A stretch of 64,000 bases of DNA, from assembly GCA_029239875.1 (NCBI GenBank), contig JARBUD010000019.1, forward strand, positions 1-64,000, read 5' to 3'. Positions 9,409 to 15,693 of the stretch are shown here, in pieces. This DNA comes from Xanthobacteraceae bacterium (GTDB lineage: Bacteria; Pseudomonadota; Alphaproteobacteria; Rhizobiales; Xanthobacteraceae). Within the stretch, counting starts at the first letter, position 1. Each line of letters begins with the position of its first letter. The translations under genes were made by a program, and so were the position numbers. The notes beneath the pieces were generated by a model that did no database searches, had not been told where the DNA came from, and saw only the letters and a program-made list of their open reading frames with translations.

Positions 9409-9762
9409 TCAGGCTCGGTTCCACGGGTGGTTCGGATCGAGAGGACGGCCATCCAGGTCGGAGCCGATCACGCCGCCTGTCCGCTCCTGCTTCTGCTTGG
9501 TGCTGTTGTGGTGGGTTTCGCAGAGCGGCTGCCAGTTGGAGCGAGACCAGAAGAGCTTGGCGTCCCCTCGGTGGGGGATGACGTGGTCGACGACGGAAGC
9601 CGGAACGACCTTGCCGTGCTGCTCGCACATGCGGCAGAGCGGGTGCTCGGCGAGGAAGTGGAGGCGGGCACGCTCCCACTTGCTGTCATAGCCGCGCTGT
9701 CGCGCTGAACCACGGCGGTCATCAGCCTGGTGCTTTGTCACTAGCCTGCTGCGTTGTCCCAT
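9409..9762 (-). CDS. HNH endonuclease, 117 aa
   Basis: This HNH nuclease sits directly before the terminase genes, as in many HK97-type phages, where it works with terminase in DNA packaging. The start is MGQRSRLVTKHQADDRRG (ATG at 9762). The core carries CRMCEQHGKVVPASVVDHVIPHRGD and NWQPLCETHHNSTKQ, giving two zinc CxxC-type pairs and the HNH triad (His in VVDHV, Asn in NWQPLC, His in THH). N-terminal extension beyond Met is possible but runs into an unrelated segment. A 142-base spacer separates it from the terminase small subunit. Confidence 0.92.
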   Translation of the reverse strand: MGQRSRLVTKHQADDRRGSARQRGYDSKWERARLHFLAEHPLCRMCEQHGKVVPASVVDHVIPHRGDAKLFWSRSNWQPLCETHHNSTKQKQERTGGVIGSDLDGRPLDPNHPWNRA

Positions 9763-9934
9763 CGGGCTGTGGACCAGTGACCTCGTCGGAATTGCTCTCG
9801 TCCTTGAGCTTGTTCGCGATGTGCCCGGCCGCTTATTTGGTTTGGGCAGCGACAGCCCTGACATCGCCGCACACGATGGCGCGGACATTGGTCTTGGCGG
9901 AGACGCGTGCCTCGATGCAAGATCGGCAGGTCAT
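9722..9934 (-). pseudogene. Possible small cysteine-containing phage gene interrupted by a stop
   Basis: Reading leftward from an ATG at 9934 gives a 33-codon frame (MTCRSCIEARVSAKTNVRAI through VRAVAAQTK) that ends in TAA at 9833. The same frame then stays open and continues with coding-looking composition (AAGHIANKLKDESNSDEV) to a TGA at 9722, inside the start of the HNH gene. A CxxC pair lies at the N-terminus. The two halves together look like one protein of about 70 residues with an internal stop. Alternatively only the 33-residue peptide is real, or neither is. Confidence 0.3.
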
Positions 9935-9949
9935 GCAACGGAGCCCGTC

Positions 9950-10150
9950 ATGCTGGCGAAAGCGAAGTCACCACGGGAACGAGCTGCTCGGGCGCTATGC
10001 CGCCTGTCCGGTAACCCTGAAGACACAATCTTCGAGGGCCAGCCGATGTGGATGAGTTTCCTGGACGAGGTCGATACCGTGCTCATCGCCGCCCTCACTA
10101 TGGAAGAGTGGCGGAGGATTCGCGCTCTCGATCCTCCGGATCCTGAGTAG
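9950..10150 (+). CDS. Small conserved-looking rhizobial protein, 66 aa
   Basis: I start the gene at the ATG at 9950, which has ACGGAG six bases upstream. The protein reads MLAKAKSPRERAARALCRLSG, then NPEDTIFEGQPMWMSFLDEVD, and ends VLIAALTMEEWRRIRALDPPDPE. Small proteins with an ARALCRL-GNPEDT-FEG-PMW pattern are, as I recall, frequent in rhizobial genomes and prophages, but have no known function. It is soluble and lacks Cys pairs or a signal peptide. It is transcribed opposite to the packaging genes, so it may be a moron-type cargo gene. Confidence 0.6.
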   Translation: MLAKAKSPRERAARALCRLSGNPEDTIFEGQPMWMSFLDEVDTVLIAALTMEEWRRIRALDPPDPE

Positions 10151-10606
10151 CTCTCCATCTGGAGGCAGATCACGCCTCTGCCGCCATTCCGGCTTGGGCG
10201 CAAATCACCACCGTTCCATTTCGTCCTTAAATTAACTCGAAATAGGTTAAAGTCAAGAACCGTCGTGCCCAGGCTGGGGACTGCCCAAATCTGGACAATC
10301 CACACACCTCAGGCGCCTAGGGCGGCTCTCCCCAGAATTGGGGAATCGAGCAATGGCAAGGACGGCTCATATCTGAGCAGTCGACTTGCTCTCGCGCCGC
10401 GCGCTGGATCAACACGCCGCCTCAATTCCCGACCGGATTAGAGCGGATGGACGAAGTAACTGCCCCAAGCCGTACAGGGGTTTATTTTCGGTGCGCAGTC
10501 TCGCTGTTTGGTTCATGCGCAACTTTGGTCTACCTTTCTGAAATCGTCGGACGTTGCGTAGTGATTCGGTGCCACCCGCACCGTTTAAATGGCACGGAGA
10601 TCCGTC
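10151..10606. other. Non-coding gap in prophage cargo zone
   Basis: No convincing gene is visible on either strand in these 456 bases. The base composition falls towards AT on both sides of 10225-10250 (TTAAATTAACTCGAAATAGG region). A short palindrome TCCCC-AGAATT-GGGGA lies at 10329-10344. The region probably holds the promoter of the following AT-rich gene, but no clear -35/-10 pair can be assigned. Confidence 0.5.
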
Positions 10607-11194
10607 ATGACAACGCCCGAGCAAATCGAGCAGCGCCGCGCCAAGCACCGGAAATATATGGCCGAATATAGGGCCCGCAATCCGGAGAAGCAAAAACAAT
10701 GGTTGAAAACCTATAGAACAAAAAATAGAAATACGATCAATGAGAAACATAGGGAATACATAATTTGCCACGCGGATGAAGTGAGGATAAGCAAGCGCAA
10801 CTATCGCAAGACTCATCGCGCGGAGATAAATAAATACAATTTAAGCTGGAAACTTACAACAAACGGCATCGCCTCCACCCGCCTCTCTCGGCTTCGCTAT
10901 CAATCTAAGAGGAAGATTAGGTCCCTATCAGGCCGTCAGCTTCACGCGATGATAGAGAAGTTTGTGCCACATAACCTCCCGCTGGACTTACGGCACGAAA
11001 TCGTTTCGGAGACGGCTATTTCGCTCCTGACCGGTGAATGCCTGATCAAGAATATCCAGGCAAAGACGAAGCAGGCGCTACAAGCCCATCACCGAATGTT
11101 CTCGAAGTTTGGCCCTGTCTCTCTCGACGCGGCCCGGTTCGATGATGGTGCAAGTACGCTGCATGACACGGTAAGCGTGGGCCTCTGGGACTGA
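10607..11194 (+). CDS. Lysine/arginine-rich orphan protein on an AT-rich stretch, 195 aa
   Basis: The start MTTPEQIEQRRAKHRKYMAEY (ATG at 10607) has CGGAGA upstream; a Met six codons earlier lacks this. The first 85 residues are highly basic with repeated RKYMAEYRARN, KQWLKTYRTKN, KHREYIICHAD and SKRNYRKTHRAE units spaced about 15-18 residues, a repeat pattern seen in DNA-binding phage proteins and next to some HNH nucleases. No HNH triad is present. The C-terminal half (residues 105-195) is a mixed helical part without known motif. AT-rich codons (AAA, AAT, ATA) contrast with all neighbours, so it was probably acquired separately. Confidence 0.72.
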   Translation: MTTPEQIEQRRAKHRKYMAEYRARNPEKQKQWLKTYRTKNRNTINEKHREYIICHADEVRISKRNYRKTHRAEINKYNLSWKLTTNGIASTRLSRLRYQSKRKIRSLSGRQLHAMIEKFVPHNLPLDLRHEIVSETAISLLTGECLIKNIQAKTKQALQAHHRMFSKFGPVSLDAARFDDGASTLHDTVSVGLWD

Positions 11195-11482
11195 TTATGC
11201 GCGGACGCCGCGCGCAGAGGGGCTCCGGCGCCAATCTAGCCGCGGCGGGGAAGGCCTTCAGGGCCGGCACACGACACCGCGCGGGACGGACCCTCTCTAC
11301 AAACCAGTGTGGTGGACGCTGACCTGCAAGCCAACGACGGCAAGACCGTCGAGATCATCGCGCTTGTTACGGACGTGTGGCGGCCGGTAAGATGGTGAAA
11401 GGCCGTGTCGTGCGGCGCTTCGGGGTGATTGGGTAGGCCTAATGCCTGCGATGTAGCACGCACAAATGGCCCTCCTGCGTGC
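11195..11482. other. Non-coding gap upstream of the P63C gene
   Basis: I see no supported gene here. One short frame (about 29 codons after a GTG near 11310, including DGKTVEIIALVTDVWRPV) has coding-like composition but no matching start signal, and could be a gene remnant. The right part contains TGCCTGC/GCAGGC words shared with the operator-like dyad that follows. Confidence 0.4.
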
Positions 11483-11517
11483 TTGACTAGCAGGCATGAT
11501 GCGTGCATATGCCTGCT
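11483..11517 (+). promoter_or_regulatory. Candidate promoter with operator dyad for the P63C gene
   Basis: TTGACT at 11483-11488 matches a -35 box at five of six positions. It is followed after 17 bases by CATATG (11506-11511), a weak -10. A perfect 9-bp inverted repeat, AGCAGGCAT (11489-11497) and ATGCCTGCT (11509-11517), fills the spacer and overlaps the -10. This placement would let a dimeric repressor block polymerase. The P63C start codon follows 22 bases later. The regulator is unknown; the dyad differs from the CI-type operators found at 17.6 and 18.3 kb. Confidence 0.5.
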
Positions 11518-11539
11518 ATATGAAATGCAGGAGGGCGCC

Positions 11540-12565
11540 ATGACTGATTCTGACGATCCGGGGAGCCGCCATGCCAAAGGCGGCATCGCGCGTGCCAAGG
11601 CACTTTCGCCCGAACAGCGCGCCGAAAGCGCTCGAAAGGCCGCCGCTGCACGCTGGGCTAAGCCTCCCGCACCGCCGCCAGCCTCCAGTGGTATCAAGGA
11701 CCTAACTCAAGAAGAGCTAGACGCGCTGCCGTTCGCCAAGTGGCGCGGCAAGATCGATCTGGGCGGCAACGAACTCGATTGCTATGTCCTCAACGACGAG
11801 ACGCGCGTCCTTTCGTCCGGCTCGACCACCAAGGCCATCGCGAATATCGAACGAGGAAGCCTGCAGGACTACATAGGCCAGAAATCTCTTAACCCATTCA
11901 TCGATAAGGACAAAATCCTGCAGGAAACTGTGCGATTTACGATTCCTGGAACGCAATGGGCCGCCATCGGTATCACCACCGAACACTTCGAACTTATTTG
12001 CCGCGGATATGTCCAGGCGTTGTATGAAGGGGCCAGCCTTACCGACCGCCAGCGCGAGATCGCCATCCGATGCGCTATGTTGACTGCGGGCCTCAGCCGC
12101 ATCGGTCTTGACGCCCTTGTCGATGAAGCGACCGGCTACCAATACGAGCGCGCCGAAGATGCTCTGCAGGTGAAGTTGCGCGCCTTCATTTCGGAAGAGC
12201 TACGAGCGTGGGAAAAAACGTTCCCTGATCAGCTTTGGGAGGAGTTCGGACGGCTTACGGGGTGGAAGACCCCGCTGCAGAGCCGTCCGAAGTGGTGGGG
12301 AAAGCTTGTTACAGAACTGATCTACGACACGTTGGACGACGATGTTGCCAAATATCTGAAGGAGAATAAGCCCCCGGCCGGCGCGCGCTGGCATCAACAG
12401 CTGACCGACAACTATGGGGTTCGGCAGTTGGTGTCTCGCTGCTACGAGGTCATTGGCATGGCTAAAACATGCGATGACATGCACGAGTTGCGCAGTCGAG
12501 TTGGGCGGCACTACGGCAAGAAGCCGGTGCAATTCACGATGTTCTTGAAGCCACCAAACGATTGA
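11540..12565 (+). CDS. P63C-domain phage protein, 341 aa
   Basis: The start MTDSDDPGSRHAKGG follows AGGAGG by six bases, so the longer upstream frame is not used. Residues 10-45 are the common basic helix KGGIARAKALSPEQRAESARKAAAARWA. The middle contains LGGNELDCYVLNDETRVLS and a helical part. Residues about 215-340 are the P63C domain: FISEELRAWEKTFPDQLWEEFGRLTGW, RPKWWGKLVTELIYD, VAKYLKENKPP, RWHQQLTDNYG and a helical end before FTMFLKP. P63C proteins occur in phages and islands and have no established biochemical role; a silencing or DNA-related role is only speculation. It stands alone, with its own promoter-like region and terminator. Confidence 0.88.
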   Translation: MTDSDDPGSRHAKGGIARAKALSPEQRAESARKAAAARWAKPPAPPPASSGIKDLTQEELDALPFAKWRGKIDLGGNELDCYVLNDETRVLSSGSTTKAIANIERGSLQDYIGQKSLNPFIDKDKILQETVRFTIPGTQWAAIGITTEHFELICRGYVQALYEGASLTDRQREIAIRCAMLTAGLSRIGLDALVDEATGYQYERAEDALQVKLRAFISEELRAWEKTFPDQLWEEFGRLTGWKTPLQSRPKWWGKLVTELIYDTLDDDVAKYLKENKPPAGARWHQQLTDNYGVRQLVSRCYEVIGMAKTCDDMHELRSRVGRHYGKKPVQFTMFLKPPND

Positions 12566-12586
12566 TTCAACCCCTGGCCGGCCGAC

Positions 12587-12619
12587 AGCCCGCCCTCCCC
12601 GTGAGCGGCGGGCTTTTTC
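12587..12619 (+). terminator. Rho-independent terminator of the P63C gene
   Basis: AGCCCGCC (12587-12594) pairs perfectly with GGCGGGCT (12607-12614) across a 12-base loop and is followed by a T run. It lies 22 bases past the P63C stop codon. Confidence 0.85.
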
Positions 12620-12901
12620 GTGCGCTCTCGACTCTCAGAACGTACCGGGCCACCATGTTAGCGCGCGGCCTTTGCGGGGACACGCCCATGACCAGGCGGC
12701 GGCTCCCACTGGACACCCGCGTACCTGTGCCTCGGCACCCGATGGATGTCGTAATCCGAGGGGTCACACAGGATTCGCCAACACCTGTGCGCACAGGCAG
12801 AGGCGGCCCGGTACATCTACGAACGGCGGGTCATCCGTAGCGTAGAGGCCACCACCGCAACCTTTTGGGAAGCGGCGCGCCGCGGCCCGGAGGTATGGCC
12901 C

Positions 12902-12994
12902 ATGAAGCCATCGATCCGCGTCGCGGTCACTGTGAAGGTCGACTTAGCAGCTTGCATCCGTGCTTGCGCGCTAATGATCTACCTCATCTCGTGA
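12902..12994 (+). CDS. Possible small hydrophobic peptide, 30 aa
   Basis: An ATG at 12902 preceded by GGAGG about 10 bases upstream opens a 30-codon frame (MKPSIRVAVTVKVDLAACIR, then a hydrophobic end). The same frame is open back to about 12745 with coding-like composition (AEAARYIYERRVIRSVEATT), but without an ATG or GTG. Either this is a tiny membrane-active peptide, or it is the end of a decayed gene. It converges with the gene on the other strand and overlaps it by 11 bases. No family is recognised. Confidence 0.25.
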   Translation: MKPSIRVAVTVKVDLAACIRACALMIYLIS

Positions 12995-13385
12995 CCGGCA
13001 GGGGCTGGAGCAATCCGGCCCTTGTTTGTCGTTCAGCGAACCTCCCGACATCGCCACCCTGCCCAACTCGCGACGCCGCGCCCATTATCAGCTCGCATTC
13101 GAGCCGCGCCGACCGCTTCTTCCCGCGGACCTTGTGCACGCGACGGCCCGATAGCCGGTGCTGCTGGCATCGACGGTTCGGCTTGAACTCGGCTCCAGGC
13201 GTCCACGCTATGGTGAAGCCCTCGCCGCATGTGGCGCACTCGGCTTCAAGCACGTGGTAGCTGCACGGCTCGCCATGCCGGTTCGTCGTCTTCACGACGT
13301 CGACGAACCGATAGAGTTGGCCGTCGTACTTCACGCTGTAGCCGAGGCTCGTCGCGTCGGCCGGCAAATCAACGCGGATGCTCAT
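12984..13385 (-). CDS. Phage protein with cysteine pairs, zinc-ribbon-like, 133 aa
   Basis: The protein starts MSIRVDLPADATSLGYSVKYDGQLYRFVDV, a beta-rich N-terminal part. Four Cys positions follow: PCSYHVLEAECATCGEGF near residues 41-60 and RRCQQH near residue 73, so CATC and RRCQQH may bind zinc. The C-terminus is basic (RRVHKVRGKKRSARLE). It ends the leftward replication transcription unit, downstream of the winged-helix gene. Nucleic-acid binding is plausible, but I recognise no named family. Confidence 0.6.
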   Translation of the reverse strand: MSIRVDLPADATSLGYSVKYDGQLYRFVDVVKTTNRHGEPCSYHVLEAECATCGEGFTIAWTPGAEFKPNRRCQQHRLSGRRVHKVRGKKRSARLECELIMGAASRVGQGGDVGRFAERQTRAGLLQPLPVTR

Positions 13386-13454
13386 TCGCTGCCCTTTCCT
13401 TCTGGAGCGACGCGCGGCACGGCGCTAAGCCGGGGCCGCGTCGCGTCTCTTCAG

Positions 13455-13475
13455 GAGATTTCTTGAGGAAATCTC
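13455..13475. repeat. Perfect 8-bp inverted repeat beside the iterons
   Basis: GAGATTTC (13455-13462) and GAAATCTC (13468-13475) are exact inverse complements around a 5-base loop. Each arm is also flanked by TCTTCAG-type words, giving a local direct repeat. No T run follows, so a terminator is less likely than a protein-binding site. Confidence 0.6.
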
Positions 13476-13492
13476 TTCAGAGGTTTCTTCGT

Positions 13493-13582
13493 GGAACCTG
13501 TAGAGGTTGCGGGTGGTGTAACTTCTAAGGTTGCGACTGATGTAACCTCTAAGGTTCCACCGCCCGTAACTTCTGGAGTTGC
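13493..13582. repeat. Four iteron-like direct repeats, 24-bp period
   Basis: Three copies of a 17-base unit start at 13518, 13542 and 13566, exactly 24 bases apart: GTAACTTCTAAGGTTGC, GTAACCTCTAAGGTTCC and GTAACTTCTGGAGTTGC. A fourth, weaker copy (GGAACCTGTAGAGGTTGC) starts at 13493. Each unit has a small internal dyad (AACCT...AGGTT). They span the last codons of the winged-helix gene and the sequence after it, next to an AT-richer stretch. Arrays like this near an initiator gene and a DnaB gene are typical of replication origins, so I propose a phage origin. Confidence 0.6.
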
Positions 13583-14154
13583 AACATTCTGTAGTATTCC
13601 AACCCGTCTCTGCCTGCCCCGACGTGTTCGTAGACGATGCCAAGCGATGCCTCGTGAGCCTTCATCGCGGCAAGCGCCTGCTGTTTCTTGTGCTGCGGCA
13701 CGATCCGGATCTCGTTTTCGAACTTCGCGTACTCGGGAAAGCCCTCACGCTCACGGAACCGGCAGAGCGGGACGCCTTGCCGCCGGAGCTTTTCCACGCG
13801 GTTCCCTTCACGGCGCCCGTAAACCGCCTCCTCATTGAAGCGGCCTTCGATATCCATCATGCCGATCTGGAACTTATGCGTGCTGCCCGCGCGTGCCTTG
13901 AACGTCAGCAGGTCGCGCTCCGCGAGCAACTTGACGTGCTTCGCCACCGCTTGCCGGGAAATCCCCAGCCGGGCGCCGATGGTGTCGAGCCCAACGTGGC
14001 ACTTGCCATCTTTGTCGCTGTACTCGGCGATGATGCAGAGCACGCGGAGCGCGGCCGGATATCGCCCCAGGCAACAGGCGCCGGCCGCGAGCACGCGGAG
14101 CACCAGCACGTAGCCGTAGACCTGCCCCGGCTCGCGATCATGCTTCTTCGGCAT
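13549..14154 (-). CDS. Winged-helix phage protein, possible replication initiator, 201 aa
   Basis: The start MPKKHDREPGQVYGYVLVLR is an ATG at 14154; longer frames are Arg-rich read-through in front of it. Residues about 30-95 form a helix-turn-helix of the winged type: YPAALRVLCIIAEYSDKDGKCHVGLDTIGARLGISRQAVAKHVKLLAERDLLTFK, as found in replication-initiator N-termini and GntR-like proteins. The rest is helical and charged, with REREGFPEYAKFENEIRI. It overlaps the preceding gene by 17 bases. Its own 3' end carries the iteron repeats, so it is a candidate iteron-binding protein. A regulator function is the main alternative. Confidence 0.75.
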   Translation of the reverse strand: MPKKHDREPGQVYGYVLVLRVLAAGACCLGRYPAALRVLCIIAEYSDKDGKCHVGLDTIGARLGISRQAVAKHVKLLAERDLLTFKARAGSTHKFQIGMMDIEGRFNEEAVYGRREGNRVEKLRRQGVPLCRFREREGFPEYAKFENEIRIVPQHKKQQALAAMKAHEASLGIVYEHVGAGRDGLEYYRMLQLQKLRAVEP

Positions 14155-14737
14155 GCCACACCCGGATTTTCTCGCGCCGACCGCGCGGCGCGTTCTGGCG
14201 GTCCATGCGCCAAAGTCCGGCAAGCTCCCGAAGCCCGGCCCGGAGAAGCCCCAGAGCGCCCGCTGGCATCGAATCCTGCATGACGACGCGATTGACGACC
14301 GCGGCCACCTCGACGCCGTCCTGGAGGCTGTACAGGGCCGCAAGAGCCTCTTCGTAGCGCGCCGTTGCCCAGCTCTTGCGGTCCTCCGGCGTGCTGGTCG
14401 GCACCTCGCAATTGGCGAAGGCATCTCCGATCATCCGCCCGGCTGCCGAGCCCGCATCACGCGGCGCGGCGATCACGCTGCGCCACTGGTTGACGGTGCG
14501 CTGCCACGCCTGCCCGGCCCAAAGCTCCGGCTCTGTGATCGCCTGAGCGAGGTAGAGCCGGCCGAGTTCGCTCTCGGCAAGCTGATCGAGGCGGGCGGTC
14601 TTCGGCAGCCACGCCCGATGAGGCTGGGCGAGCGCCACCGCCATGTTCTGCTGCGCTTCGGTGCGCTTGGCGGCCTTCGACCGCGACAACCGTCCGGACG
14701 GCGTGCGCAGACGGTTCTTGTGCTTGCGGCGTGCCAT
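14138..14737 (-). CDS. Hypothetical phage replication-module protein, 199 aa
   Basis: The protein begins with a very basic segment MARRKHKNRLRTPSGRLSRSK, followed by a helical body with AWLPKTARLDQLAESELGRLYL, AWQRTVNQWRSVIAAP and ATARYEEALAALYSLQDGVE. A conserved-looking end, LRAGLRELAGLWRMD, follows. It overlaps the winged-helix gene and lies two bases after the DUF1376 gene stop, so it belongs to the replication operon. The family looks familiar from rhizobial prophages (basic N-terminus plus helical domain), but no function is known to me. Single-strand DNA or protein loading roles are guesses from position. Confidence 0.68.
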   Translation of the reverse strand: MARRKHKNRLRTPSGRLSRSKAAKRTEAQQNMAVALAQPHRAWLPKTARLDQLAESELGRLYLAQAITEPELWAGQAWQRTVNQWRSVIAAPRDAGSAAGRMIGDAFANCEVPTSTPEDRKSWATARYEEALAALYSLQDGVEVAAVVNRVVMQDSMPAGALGLLRAGLRELAGLWRMDRQNAPRGRREKIRVWHAEEA

Positions 14738-14739
14738 GG

Positions 14740-15693
14740 TCAGCCCTCCAGCCGGGTTTCGAGGTCAAGGGATGCCGCGAGCCCGAACTTCTCCAGGACG
14801 GCAGGCGAGAGGCGGCAACCGGGCTGCCCAGGCGGGGCACCCCAGGTGCCGGGCCACAAGCGGCGAGACATGGCGTCCCGAACGCGATCGGGATGCGGGA
14901 GGTTGTGAGGCCAGTCAGGAGGGAGCGCTGGCGCCGACGCCGGCGAGGCGGCGATAGCATTTGGAGCCTCGCCATACTCCTCCCAAGCCCCGCTCAGGAA
15001 CGTGGCGGCCTGTTTGACGTAGCTGGTCCCGAGGTTGCCCTTGCGCTCGACTTCGCGCCGGTATGCCGTCGCCGATGCGACCAGGCGCCCGGGATCGGTG
15101 CCCTTGCCGACGAGAGACCCGAACCGGGTGCGCGCCTTCGTCCAATCCTGCGAGCCGTCTCGCTTCGGATAGGCCGCTTTGAAGTCCAGAAACGCGGCTT
15201 CAATGTCCGATTTTGAATTAGGGACTATAGGGTTATTTCTAGTCTCTGGATTTAGAACGCGCGCGCGATGCTTGGAACCCGCTTCAAGCCCGGCTTCAGC
15301 CAAGCCACTGATATTGCTTTCCTCGGCGTTCTTTTCAGCCTTAAGTTTGCGAGTTTCAGCCGATTTATTTCCGCCTTTCGCGCCGTTTTCGGCGAGCTTT
15401 CGGGCAGTTTCCGCGGAGATATCGACCTCGCGCATCGCGCGCGGATTGATGATGAAACCGCCCTCGGCGACAATCTTGCCCTCGTCGATCAGCGTGGCCC
15501 GGATCGTGTTCCATTTGCGGACGGAGCATCCGCAGTGACCAGCGATCCAATGCGCATTATCCGGGATAGGTCCGCGGCGGTCATAGATCAGATCGAGCAC
15601 CACCGAATAGGCACCCTTGACCTCCAGAGGGAGCCCCGCTGTGCCGTGGAGAAAGTCTGACGGGTAGCGCCGATACCAGGGCTTTTCGCTCAT
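14740..15693 (-). CDS. DUF1376-domain phage replication protein, 317 aa
   Basis: Residues 1-90 match DUF1376: WYRRYPSDFLHGTAGLPLEVKGAYSVVLDLIYDRRGPIPDN, a gap, then CSVRKWNTIRATLIDEGKI and GGFIINPRAMRE. This fold resembles the winged-helix N-terminus of lambda O-type initiators. A charged linker with ETRKLKAEKNAEE follows, then a C-terminal domain from about residue 165 with FLDFKAAYPKRDGSQDWTKARTRF and TSYVKQAATFLSGAWEEY, as found in helicase-loader-type proteins. The stop of the gene and the start of DnaB are coupled (overlap at 15693). The likely role is origin recognition or helicase loading. Confidence 0.85.
   Translation of the reverse strand: MSEKPWYRRYPSDFLHGTAGLPLEVKGAYSVVLDLIYDRRGPIPDNAHWIAGHCGCSVRKWNTIRATLIDEGKIVAEGGFIINPRAMREVDISAETARKLAENGAKGGNKSAETRKLKAEKNAEESNISGLAEAGLEAGSKHRARVLNPETRNNPIVPNSKSDIEAAFLDFKAAYPKRDGSQDWTKARTRFGSLVGKGTDPGRLVASATAYRREVERKGNLGTSYVKQAATFLSGAWEEYGEAPNAIAASPASAPALPPDWPHNLPHPDRVRDAMSRRLWPGTWGAPPGQPGCRLSPAVLEKFGLAASLDLETRLEG

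Noticed and set aside
11195-11482. Small gene with VEIIALVTDVWRPV
   Set aside because: Only about 29 codons, no ribosome site, and no extension on either side.
13493-13582. CRISPR array
   Set aside because: Repeat plus spacer is only 24 bases, with spacers of 7 bases that are not unique in the CRISPR sense, and no cas genes.
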